DNA from: DATBHZ01 sp036557185
Lineage (GTDB): Bacteria > Actinomycetota > Acidimicrobiia > IMCC26256 > JAENVU01
Direction of reading: 5' to 3'
DNA length: 6,238 bases
Assembly: GCA_036557185.1 (NCBI GenBank)
Contig: DATBHZ010000020.1
Location: 1-6,238 of the forward strand
Under the pieces are notes generated by a model, which saw only the letters and a list, made by a program, of their open reading frames with translations, was not told the DNA's origin and searched no databases. The translations under genes were made by a program, and so were the position numbers. Positions within the stretch are counted from its first letter, which is position 1; every line of letters starts with the position of its first letter. Below are positions 1-5,718 of the stretch, piece after piece.

Positions 1-20
1 CCGCAGCTCTACCCGAGCGG

Positions 21-1247
21 TTAGTTGGTCGCTTCGAGGGCGACGGGCGGTTCGACCTCCGCGTCGGCCTCCGTGCGCTCACCCGCCGACGGGCGTTGGC
101 GTCTGCGACCCTGGGTCCACCGCAGCAATGGTCGTTCGACCAGATACCAGCTCGCGGTCGCGAACACGAGCGTCAGCCCCAGCGCGAGCACGAACACGAC
201 GGTCAGGCGGCCCTGGTGGTGGCCGAGCCCGAGCATGCGGTCGTGCACGATGACCAGCGCCGGGAAGTGCCAGAGATAGATCCCGTAGCTGATCGTCCCG
301 AGGAACACCATGATCGGGCTCGACAGGAACCCGCGCACGACACCCCGGCTCCGCGTCCCGAACGTCACCGGTACGAGCAGGGCGAGGACGAGGGGGATCT
401 CGAGGAAGTAACGCGCGATGAACTGGCCGTGGCTGGGGCTCGTCGTGATGTGGATGCCGACGACCTCGATGATGCACGCATAGCTCAGCACCGCGATCAC
501 GACGCCGGCGAACGCGTACTTGCCCACCCGGTCCAGCCACGCGACACCGCCCTGGAGCTGCTGGCGGGCGCTCAGGACCGCGAGCAGCATGCCCGACGCG
601 AACAACGGCAGGTACAGGGGGCCGACGGTCCATCCCTGCGGGTGCCCGCCCAGCTCACGTTGGACCTCGACCGCGATGCCGATCGCCGTGAGCAGCCCGA
701 TGCCGACGAGCTCCGTGCGGAACGGATTGCGACGGGCCCACCTCGCGATGACGAACGCGTACAGGGGGACGAACGCGTAGAACGTGATCTCGACGCACAG
801 CGTCCACGCCTGCGGCAGGCCCTGGAGGATCGTGCCGCTGTGGTAGAGCTGCAGGAGCGAGAACCCGAACACCGTGTTCGCCACGCCCTGGAACCTGAGA
901 CTCCCGAGGACGTACATGAAGACGGCGAGCGCGATCCAGTACGCGGGATAGATACGGGTGAGGCGGCGGAGCGCGTAGTGGCGCACCGATCCGCTCGCAC
1001 GCTGCGCCTGGTGAGCCAGCGCGAAGGGCCGGTAGAGCAGGAAGCCGGACAGGCCGAAGAACACCGCGACGGCGGTGTCGAGCTGGCTCAGGTAGTCGCC
1101 GACGACGCCCTTGTACGTATGGGAGTACGACGCGGCATGGGTGAGGACGATGGCGATCGCGGCGAGTGCGCGGAGTCCGTCGAGACACTGGAACCGCGGC
1201 CCGCTCCACCCGGCCGTCGGGGGCGCGACGGCCACGTCGTTCTGCAA
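21..1247 (-). CDS. Acyltransferase 3 family membrane protein (O-acyltransferase), TTG start
   Basis: Integral membrane acyltransferase of the acyltransferase-3 (PF01757, OafA/NodX-like) family, which moves acetyl or other acyl groups onto cell-surface or secreted sugars and lipids. Family hallmarks are visible in the 408-aa product: LDGLRA at 22-27 followed by His37 (the presumed catalytic His), FFGLSGFLL at 63-71, RRLTRIYPAYW at 94-104, WTL-x2-E-x2-FY at 148-157, YGIYLWH at 321-327 and a final VERP at 370-373. About ten hydrophobic segments span residues 25 to 370, and the length suits a stand-alone family member. A basic stretch (RWTQGRRRQR) then an acidic tail (about 385-408) is probably cytoplasmic. 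No ATG lies near the conserved N-terminus. A TTG preceded by AGGAGG at 7-nt spacing is chosen, because the in-frame extension upstream is low-complexity and antisense to nothing conserved. The acceptor substrate is unknown, and a role in the neighbouring catabolic genes is not indicated. Confidence 0.88.
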   Translation of the reverse strand: MQNDVAVAPPTAGWSGPRFQCLDGLRALAAIAIVLTHAASYSHTYKGVVGDYLSQLDTAVAVFFGLSGFLLYRPFALAHQAQRASGSVRHYALRRLTRIYPAYWIALAVFMYVLGSLRFQGVANTVFGFSLLQLYHSGTILQGLPQAWTLCVEITFYAFVPLYAFVIARWARRNPFRTELVGIGLLTAIGIAVEVQRELGGHPQGWTVGPLYLPLFASGMLLAVLSARQQLQGGVAWLDRVGKYAFAGVVIAVLSYACIIEVVGIHITTSPSHGQFIARYFLEIPLVLALLVPVTFGTRSRGVVRGFLSSPIMVFLGTISYGIYLWHFPALVIVHDRMLGLGHHQGRLTVVFVLALGLTLVFATASWYLVERPLLRWTQGRRRQRPSAGERTEADAEVEPPVALEATN

Positions 1248-1254
1248 ACCCCAC

Positions 1255-1260
1255 CCTCCT
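1255..1260 (-). promoter_or_regulatory. Shine-Dalgarno site that sets the TTG start of the acyltransferase
   Basis: On the minus strand the hexamer AGGAGG is a full match to the anti-SD core. It lies 7 nt before the TTG at 1247-1245. The nearest alternative, a GTG four codons further in, would have a spacing of 19 nt, which is too long. This supports the TTG start over the longer open frame reaching back to 1502. Confidence 0.75.
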
Positions 1261-1278
1261 GAGCTCCTCGCGGGGCGC

Positions 1279-1284
1279 AGGATA
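1279..1284 (-). promoter_or_regulatory. Possible -10 box for the acyltransferase gene
   Basis: TATCCT on the minus strand fits the actinobacterial TAnnnT -10 pattern and lies 31 nt upstream of the TTG start, leaving room for the AGGAGG ribosome site in a short leader. No convincing -35 hexamer is seen 16-19 nt upstream. If real, it would let the membrane acyltransferase be expressed apart from the dehydrogenase gene that ends 82 nt before it. Confidence 0.3.
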
Positions 1285-1296
1285 GTCGGCTGCCAC

Positions 1297-1320
1297 TCGG
1301 CGCCACCGTCGCCGCGCCGA
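1297..1320 (-). terminator. GC-rich inverted repeat after the dehydrogenase stop codon, possible terminator
   Basis: The 7-bp arms TCGGCGC and GCGCCGA are exact reverse complements separated by 10 nt. The hairpin would begin 9 nt after the TGA of the minus-strand dehydrogenase gene. There is no U-tract, so it is not a textbook intrinsic terminator. Hairpins without U-tracts are often proposed as terminators in actinobacteria. It sits between that stop and the candidate -10 box of the next gene, which is consistent with separate transcription units. Confidence 0.35.
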
Positions 1321-1329
1321 TTGTGCTGC

Positions 1330-2523
1330 TCAGGCGCGCGGGAGCCCGAGGACGCGCTCGGCGATGATGTTGCGCTGGATCTCGCTGGTCCCGCCGGGGA
1401 TCGTCCCGCCGAACGACCGGATCCATTGGACCAGCCAGGAACCGTCCCGGTGGAGCAGCGGGCCCAGCACGTCGGTGTCGATCGCTCGGGCGCCGAGGGC
1501 ATCCGAGCCCGCCGCGAGGCAGCGCTGCACCGACTCGCTCCCGTAGAGCTTCAGCAGGGAGTGCTCCGGCGACGACCGGCCACGCATGAACTTGGAGAAA
1601 CCGCGATACCCCATGAGCATGAGGGCCTGCGCGTCGATCGCGCAGCCGGCGGCCTCGTCGCGGAAGCGCGCGTCCTCGCGCAACGGTCGCCCGTCGGGCC
1701 CGGGCTCGGTACCCAGCGCGGCGAGCGCACGGGACATCCGCAGTGTGATGTACGCGTAGTCGATCCAGAGCATGGCGCGCTCGTGCGCGAGCGAGCCTTG
1801 TGTGATCGGCCATCCCTTGTTCAGCTCACCGAGCAGGTTCTCACGTGGGACGAGCACGTCGGTGAAGAACACCTCGTTGAAGTCGAGGTAGTCGGGCTCG
1901 CTGAGCTCCGGGAACGGCCTCGCCTCGACCCCGGGCGTCTTCATGTCGATGATGAGCGCGCTGATGCCGCGATGCTTCGGAGCGTCGGGATCGGTGCGCA
2001 CGAAGCACAGGCACCAGTCGGCGTCGTGCGCGCCCGACGTCCACACCTTCTGCCCGTTGACGACGAAGTGGTCGCCGTCGAGCACGGCCCGCGTTCGCAG
2101 GCTGGCGAGGTCGCTCCCGGCGGTCGGCTCGCTCATCCCGAGGCACCACGCGATCTCCGCCCGCAGCGTCGGGAGCAGGAACCGCTCTTGCTGCTCGGGC
2201 GTGCCGTAGTCCTTGATCGACGGGGCGATGATGCCGAGGCCCTGCGGGTTCATGCTGCGCGGGATCTCGCGCTTCGACAGCTCCTCGAAGTAGATCATCT
2301 GCTCGGTCGCGCTCGCGTTGCGTCCGCCGAGCTCGGGCGGCCAGCCCGGGACGAGCCAACCCGCGTCGAACAGCGTCCGCTGCCAGGCCCCGCCCCAGTC
2401 GGTGATGTTGGCGCTCGAGAGCCTCGGCTGCGCGCGCAGCTCGGGCGCGGGAACGTTGGCCTCGAGCCATTCGACGAACTCGGCGCGAAACGCTTCCTCG
2501 GTCTCGCCGTAGCGCAGTCGCAT
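1330..2523 (-). CDS. Acyl-CoA dehydrogenase family protein with candidate catalytic Glu248
   Basis: FAD-dependent acyl-CoA dehydrogenase that should introduce an alpha,beta double bond into a CoA thioester in the cytoplasm. The 397-aa product has the normal family length and order: an alpha-helical N-domain (about 1-125), the FAD/substrate motif GMSEPTAGSD at 129-138, the beta-domain motif VVNGQKVWTSGA at 154-165, and a C-domain ending in GGTSEIQRNIIAERVLGLPR (377-396). In medium-chain enzymes the base is a Glu just before the GT of the C-terminal motif; here that residue is Gly377. HERA at 247-250 instead places Glu248 on the helix-G position used by isovaleryl-CoA dehydrogenase and by heteromeric mycobacterial steroid dehydrogenases (for example Glu247 of ChsE4). 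The ATG at 2523 is favoured because homologues start close to this point and a TAGGGT box lies 7 nt upstream. An in-frame ATG at 2592 would add 23 unconserved residues. A second dehydrogenase-like gene diverges from this one and may encode its partner subunit. Closest in style to FadE26/FadE29-type proteins; the substrate is not determinable. Confidence 0.92.
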   Translation of the reverse strand: MRLRYGETEEAFRAEFVEWLEANVPAPELRAQPRLSSANITDWGGAWQRTLFDAGWLVPGWPPELGGRNASATEQMIYFEELSKREIPRSMNPQGLGIIAPSIKDYGTPEQQERFLLPTLRAEIAWCLGMSEPTAGSDLASLRTRAVLDGDHFVVNGQKVWTSGAHDADWCLCFVRTDPDAPKHRGISALIIDMKTPGVEARPFPELSEPDYLDFNEVFFTDVLVPRENLLGELNKGWPITQGSLAHERAMLWIDYAYITLRMSRALAALGTEPGPDGRPLREDARFRDEAAGCAIDAQALMLMGYRGFSKFMRGRSSPEHSLLKLYGSESVQRCLAAGSDALGARAIDTDVLGPLLHRDGSWLVQWIRSFGGTIPGGTSEIQRNIIAERVLGLPRA

Positions 2524-2530
2524 GCCGGCG

Positions 2531-2536
2531 ACCCTA
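2531..2536 (-). promoter_or_regulatory. -10 box of a likely leaderless promoter for the minus-strand dehydrogenase
   Basis: TAGGGT (minus strand) matches TAnnnT and is followed by 7 nt and then the ATG at 2523. This spacing puts the transcription start at or next to the A of the start codon, the arrangement of actinobacterial leaderless mRNAs. No Shine-Dalgarno sequence precedes this ATG, which agrees with that reading. A -35-like CTGACG (4 of 6 matches to TTGACA) lies 19 nt further upstream inside the adjacent dyad. Confidence 0.5.
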
Positions 2537-2544
2537 CTCGCTAG

Positions 2545-2562
2545 CCTGACGCCCCCGTCAGG
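2545..2562. promoter_or_regulatory. Perfect dyad CCTGACG-N4-CGTCAGG, candidate repressor operator
   Basis: Both 7-bp arms are exact reverse complements around a CCCC spacer. The dyad overlaps the -35-like CTGACG element and lies just upstream of the -10 box of the minus-strand dehydrogenase. That position fits an operator at which a bound regulator, such as a TetR-family repressor responding to an acyl-CoA, would block polymerase. If the promoter is leaderless, the dyad lies outside the mRNA, so an RNA hairpin role is less likely. It does not match the KstR or KstR2 consensus as I know them. No regulator gene is in the window. Confidence 0.5.
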
Positions 2563-2583
2563 TCGGGAAGCCGGCTGCACGAT

Positions 2584-2599
2584 ACGTTTCATGGAACGC
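2584..2599. promoter_or_regulatory. Dyad copy 1 (CGTTTCATGGAACG), candidate operator
   Basis: The central 14 bp form an imperfect palindrome around CATG, with 12 of 14 positions symmetric. The sequence shares ACGTTTCAT plus GAA with a second copy that starts 38 bp further right. Both copies lie between the divergent dehydrogenase genes, so a regulator bound here could serve both promoters. The cognate protein is unknown. Confidence 0.4.
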
Positions 2600-2621
2600 T
2601 GACTCTCGCCGAGCGGTAGCC

Positions 2622-2638
2622 ACGTTTCATTGAAGCGT
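2622..2638. promoter_or_regulatory. Dyad copy 2 (ACGTTTCATTGAAGCGT), candidate operator
   Basis: This is a 17-bp imperfect palindrome with 8-bp arms ACGTTTCA and TGAAGCGT around one central T; 7 of 8 base pairs are symmetric. It repeats 12 of 13 bases of the copy at 2584-2596 in the same orientation. Recurrence plus symmetry makes it a better operator candidate than either feature alone. Confidence 0.42.
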
Positions 2639-2669
2639 CCGCACCACGCCCCGAACCCGGTGCGGTGAC

Positions 2670-2759
2670 GGAGCGACGAAGGAGCGCAGGTCACTCGCCA
2701 GCGAGCGAACGACCGGAGCGACGAAGGAGCGCAGGTCACTCGCCAGCGAGCGAACGACC
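2670..2759. repeat. Exact 45-bp tandem duplication in the divergent intergenic region
   Basis: Two identical 45-bp units (2670-2714 and 2715-2759) lie head to tail with no mismatch, and the preceding C also matches. Each unit contains a spaced 26-bp dyad (2689-2714 and 2734-2759) with symmetric blocks GGTC, TCGC, GC, GCGA and GACC separated by 2-nt gaps; 9 of 13 base pairs are symmetric. The unit is rich in GAGCGA/GAGCGC words, which return as GTGAGCGAGCGAGACG just before the plus-strand start codon. The repeat lies upstream of the plus-strand dehydrogenase gene. Although an open frame runs through it, it is judged non-coding because conserved dehydrogenase sequence begins only at 2815. Confidence 0.9.
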
Positions 2760-2814
2760 CGCGCCACGCAGGGCCAACTCCCGAGCCCGCACGGAAGTGA
2801 GCGAGCGAGACGAC

Positions 2815-3933
2815 ATGGACTTCGAGTTCTCGGCAGACCAGGAGCTGCTGCGGGAGACCGTGCGCCGCTTCCTCGCGGAGCGGGCGCCGGTCGCGCCCTA
2901 CGTGCGCTCGATGCTCGACGACGCACGGGGCACGACGGACGCGGTGTGGCGGGGACTCGCAGGGCTCGGCGTGACGGGGCTGCTCGTGCCGGAGGCACAC
3001 GGCGGCGCGGGCATGGGGATGGTCGACGCCGCGGTGGTGCTCGAGGAGCTCGGACGTGTGGTGCACCCCGGCCCATACCGCGCGTCGGCGATCGGCGCGG
3101 TCAGCCTGGTGCTCGCGGCCGGCGGTCCGCGCGAGCACCGCTTCCTGCTCCCCGGCCTCGCGTCGGGCGAGACCGTCGGGACGGTCGGAGTGCTCGAGGC
3201 GGGTCACCGCTACGACTGGCGGCACCCGGCGACGACCGCGACGCAATCGGGCGACCAGTGGGAGCTCAGGGGAGCGAAAGTGCATGTCCCCGACGCGGCA
3301 GCGGCGAACCTCTACCTCGTGACTGCACGCGCGGGCGACGCGCTCGCGGTCTTCGCCGTGGACGGAGGCGACGACGCGCTCACCGTCGAACCGACGCCGA
3401 CCGTCGACGGCACGAGCAAGGAGGGCACGGTCCGGCTCGACGGCGCACGCGGCTGGCGGCTCGGCGACGACGAGACCGTTGTCGACGCGGTGACGACGAC
3501 CCTCGACCGCCTCGCAGTCGCGGCGGTCGTCGACGGGGTGGGCGCCGGGCAGCGCGCGCTCGAGCTCGCGGTCGACTACGGACGCGAGCGGGTCCAGTTC
3601 GATCGGCCGATCGGGTCGTTCCAGGCCGTGCAGCACCTGTGCGCCGACATGCTTCGCGCGGTCGAGCTCGCACGCGCTGGCGGGTACTACGCGTGCTGGG
3701 CAGCCGACGCCGCCGCACCGGCCGAGCTCCACCGCGCCGCGACGATGGCCAAGGCCTTCGCGTCGGACGAGCTGTACCGAGTCGGCGCGAACGCGGTGCA
3801 GGTGTTCGCGGGTATCGGCTTCACGTGGGAGCACGACATCCACCTGTACCTGAAGCGGCTGATGTCGCTGCAGCGCGTCGGTGGCGGGACCGACGAGCAC
3901 CTCGAAGAGCTCGCCGGGATCGTGCTCGGCTGA
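2815..3933 (+). CDS. Acyl-CoA dehydrogenase-like protein without an obvious catalytic Glu, probable partner subunit
   Basis: A 372-aa member of the acyl-CoA dehydrogenase fold, shorter than the divergent neighbour and resembling FadE27/FadE28-type subunits of heteromeric steroid dehydrogenases. Visible parts are the N-domain opening MDFEFSADQELLRETVRRFL (1-20), the PEAHGGAGMGMVDAAVVLEELG region (59-80), the FAD-contact segment YGRERVQFDRPIGSFQAVQH (255-274) and the C-domain motif GIGFTWEHDIHLYLKR (333-348). The beta-domain lacks a recognisable TEP-x-AGSD motif. At the helix-G base position there is Asp231 (LDRLA), and the C-terminal motif reads GGGT (356-359) without the usual Glu. The protein may therefore supply FAD-binding surface rather than the catalytic base. 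The ATG at 2815 has only a weak GAGCGAG-type ribosome site; an in-frame GTG at 2797 is possible. The gene is convergent with the thiolase operon. It could also act alone on an unusual substrate. Confidence 0.9.
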   Translation: MDFEFSADQELLRETVRRFLAERAPVAPYVRSMLDDARGTTDAVWRGLAGLGVTGLLVPEAHGGAGMGMVDAAVVLEELGRVVHPGPYRASAIGAVSLVLAAGGPREHRFLLPGLASGETVGTVGVLEAGHRYDWRHPATTATQSGDQWELRGAKVHVPDAAAANLYLVTARAGDALAVFAVDGGDDALTVEPTPTVDGTSKEGTVRLDGARGWRLGDDETVVDAVTTTLDRLAVAAVVDGVGAGQRALELAVDYGRERVQFDRPIGSFQAVQHLCADMLRAVELARAGGYYACWAADAAAPAELHRAATMAKAFASDELYRVGANAVQVFAGIGFTWEHDIHLYLKRLMSLQRVGGGTDEHLEELAGIVLG

Positions 3934-4041
3934 GTCTCTGGCCGCGCTCGCAGGCTCGCCGCTCCTCCGCCAACAGCACGACACGGCGACGGTGCAAGCT
4001 CCGATGCCTGCTGGATGACGCGTCCTACCTGGGGCGCCGCG
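3934..4041. other. Convergent intergenic gap without a recognised feature
   Basis: These 108 bp separate the ends of the plus-strand dehydrogenase and the minus-strand thiolase-like gene. I see no hairpin with a T-tract on either strand and no plausible small gene. The left part carries GCTCGC-type words like those in the repeat region, which look like general background of this genome. Confidence 0.5.
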
Positions 4042-5262
4042 TCAGTTGCGGTGCGTCAGGAGCAGGCAGCCGCAGGTGTTGCCGCCACCGACTCCGGCGA
4101 CCGCGACCTCGGGCCGGCGCGGCACCTGGCGCGCGCCGCCTTCGCCCCACAGCTGGACACACGCCTCGTGAAGGAAGCCGTAGCCGTGCAGACGCCCGGC
4201 CGACAGCTGTCCGCCGTGCGTGTTCAGCGGGAGCTCGCCGTCACGCGCGATCCGCGTACCGCCCTCGATGAACGGTCCGCCCTCTCCCACCTTGCACAGA
4301 CCGAGCGCCTCCAGCCAGCTGAGCGTGATGAAGCTGAACCCGTCGTAGGCCTCGACCAGCTGCACGTCGGACGGCTTGAGGTCGGTTCGCGTCCAGAGCT
4401 GCGCTGCCGCGTCGCGGTTCGACATCGTCGAGAGATCGTCGAACTGGTCCCACGACGGGCGTCCGCGGATCGCGGCGCCGACCGCCTCGATGTGAATCGG
4501 CGTCTTGCGGGTGTCGGCGGCGGCATCGACGTGCGAGACCACGAACGCGGTCGCGCCGTCGCAGGGCACGTCGCAGTCGTAGAGACAGAAGGGCGTGCTG
4601 ATCATTCGGGCCGCGAAGTAGTCGTCCATCGACATCGGGTCGGTGTAGATCGCGTTCGGGTTCAACGCCGCGTTCTTGCGCCCGTTCAGCGCGATCTGCG
4701 CGAGCTGCTCGCGCGTCGTGCCGTAGCGGTCGAAGTGTCGCTGGGCGAACATCGCGATCCAGATCGCGGCCGACGGTGCCGAGAACGGCAACGTCCACTG
4801 CTGGAACCCGCCGGCGCGGGGGATGCGCGCCGCGCCACCGTCGCCGCCGCCGGGCATGACCGCGGCCCGACCCTTGCTCCCCTGCGCGCTGCCCTCCCAC
4901 ACGCTGCGGAAGCACACGACGTGGCGCGCGAGACCCGTCGCCACGGCCATGCACGCGTTGATCACCGATCCGCACTGACCCGACGTCTCGAGTCCGCTCC
5001 CGTACCAGCCGACCGAGAGGCGCAGCGCGTCCATGACGTCGTACGCGCCTGCACCGGAGAAACCCGGCGGCACCTCCATCGGGCCCGGGTAGGTCGACAG
5101 ACCGTCGATGTCGTCCGTCGTGAGGCCGGCGTCCTCGACCGCGGCGAGCACGGCGTCGATCGTGAGCTCGAGCGGATCGCGAAAGAGCCGGCGGCCGATC
5201 ACCGACTGACCGATGCCCGTGATGCACGCACGCCGCTCGAGGATCTCATCGCTCTTCGCCAT
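4042..5262 (-). CDS. Thiolase-like lipid-transfer protein (Ltp/SCP2-thiolase type)
   Basis: A 406-aa cytoplasmic protein of the thiolase superfamily, of the kind annotated as lipid-transfer protein or acetyl-CoA acetyltransferase. Members either cleave or condense CoA thioesters or act as retro-aldolases on steroid side chains (Ltp2). Visible signatures: CITGIGQSVIGRR at 13-25; EDAGLTTDDIDGL at 43-55; QCGSVINACMAVATG at 96-110 with Cys97 where thiolases carry the nucleophile; VEAYDGFSF at 303-311, where thiolases have NEAF and SCP2 types HDCF; NTHGG-x-LS-x-G at 347-356; and GGGNTCGCLLLT near the end. The canonical GHP is changed to GRLHG, so the His at 357 is Arg. Tyr306 of the YD-x-F motif resembles the catalytic Tyr region of Ltp2. 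The ATG overlaps the stop of the DUF35 gene by 1 nt and has GAAGGG 6 nt upstream, so the two are translationally coupled and probably form a complex. Whether it is an aldolase or a thiolase is open. Confidence 0.88.
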   Translation of the reverse strand: MAKSDEILERRACITGIGQSVIGRRLFRDPLELTIDAVLAAVEDAGLTTDDIDGLSTYPGPMEVPPGFSGAGAYDVMDALRLSVGWYGSGLETSGQCGSVINACMAVATGLARHVVCFRSVWEGSAQGSKGRAAVMPGGGDGGAARIPRAGGFQQWTLPFSAPSAAIWIAMFAQRHFDRYGTTREQLAQIALNGRKNAALNPNAIYTDPMSMDDYFAARMISTPFCLYDCDVPCDGATAFVVSHVDAAADTRKTPIHIEAVGAAIRGRPSWDQFDDLSTMSNRDAAAQLWTRTDLKPSDVQLVEAYDGFSFITLSWLEALGLCKVGEGGPFIEGGTRIARDGELPLNTHGGQLSAGRLHGYGFLHEACVQLWGEGGARQVPRRPEVAVAGVGGGNTCGCLLLTHRN

Positions 5263-5717
5263 CACGCACCCTTCGCGGGCTCGAACAACGGGAGGTACAC
5301 GTCGTCGGGCTCGTCGGGGTGATGCTCGAACAGCACCGTGACGGGCATGCCGCTGCGGACGTCGTCGGGCGCGCAGTTGACGATGTTGGTCGTCAACCGC
5401 ACGTCCGGCTGCTCCTCGATCTCGACGATCGCGACGACGAACGGCGGCTCCAACCCCGGCATCCAGGGCTGGTGGTTGATGGTGTACGTCGCGACCGTCG
5501 CTCGGCCCGACACCGCCTCCGGCGCGACGTCCTTCGAGTGACACTTCGGACAGAGAGGAATCGGTGGGTGCACGAAGTAGCCGCAGTCCTGACAACGGAG
5601 GAAGCGCAGCCGGCCGTCGGCACCCGACGTCCAGAAGAAGCGATTGCGATCATCGATGCGCGGCAGGATCCGGAACGGTGCCGGTGTCGTGTCGGCCGCG
5701 GTGGCCTCGGCGGTCAT
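5262..5717 (-). CDS. DUF35 Zn-ribbon/OB-fold protein, likely partner of the thiolase-like protein
   Basis: A 151-aa member of the DUF35 family (rubredoxin-like zinc ribbon followed by an OB fold). These proteins bind acyl-CoA or their thiolase partner and are needed for activity in known pairs, such as Ltp2 with the ChsH2 DUF35 domain and archaeal acetoacetyl-CoA thiolase complexes. The zinc ribbon is clear: Cys42-x2-Cys45 and Cys56-x2-Cys59 within LRCQDCGYFVHPP and PLCPKC. The OB-fold strands follow at about 68-145, with GRATVATYTINHQPW, PPFVVAIVEIEE and the RSGMPVTVLFE segment, ending in YLPLFEPA. The start ATG lies 1 nt after the stop of the upstream gene, with GAGG 9 nt before it inside that gene. 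Its own stop overlaps the thiolase-like start. It is a free-standing DUF35 protein, without the MaoC domain found in ChsH2. It has no motif for an enzymatic activity of its own. Confidence 0.93.
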   Translation of the reverse strand: MTAEATAADTTPAPFRILPRIDDRNRFFWTSGADGRLRFLRCQDCGYFVHPPIPLCPKCHSKDVAPEAVSGRATVATYTINHQPWMPGLEPPFVVAIVEIEEQPDVRLTTNIVNCAPDDVRSGMPVTVLFEHHPDEPDDVYLPLFEPAKGA

Positions 5718-5718
5718 G

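Noticed and set aside
1..55. tRNA-like words (CTCTACCCGAGCGGTTAG and GGTTCGACC) at the left edge
   Set aside because: They fall in the last codons of the acyltransferase and just after its stop. The putative T-stem does not pair and no anticodon arm or acceptor stem can be drawn.
96..1262. 388-residue plus-strand open frame opposite the acyltransferase gene
   Set aside because: It is charged, low-complexity sequence (Glu/Arg/Asp/His) without family motifs. The minus strand carries all acyltransferase-3 signatures.
1248..1502. In-frame extension of the acyltransferase to an ATG at 1502
   Set aside because: The extra 85 residues are Ser/Pro/Gly/Arg-rich, overlap the end of the dehydrogenase gene in another frame and lack family similarity. 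A strong ribosome site marks the TTG at 1247.
2545..2562. Reading the CCTGACG dyad as an intrinsic terminator
   Set aside because: It lies just upstream of a start codon between divergent genes, has no T-tract and no gene ends there.
2665..2814. N-terminal extension of the plus-strand dehydrogenase through the 45-bp repeats
   Set aside because: It would add 50 residues made largely of the tandem repeat. Dehydrogenase homology begins at MDFEFSADQE (2815).
2524..3984. Long minus-strand open frame running from 3984 into the dehydrogenase, a possible fusion
   Set aside because: The part above 2523 is antisense to the plus-strand dehydrogenase and to the tandem repeat. It is stop-free only because of GC bias, and it shows no domain.
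4015..5322. 435-residue plus-strand open frame opposite the thiolase-like gene
   Set aside because: Its Arg/Asp/Val/His-rich composition is typical of an antisense shadow in high-GC DNA. The opposite strand has clear thiolase motifs and operon coupling.
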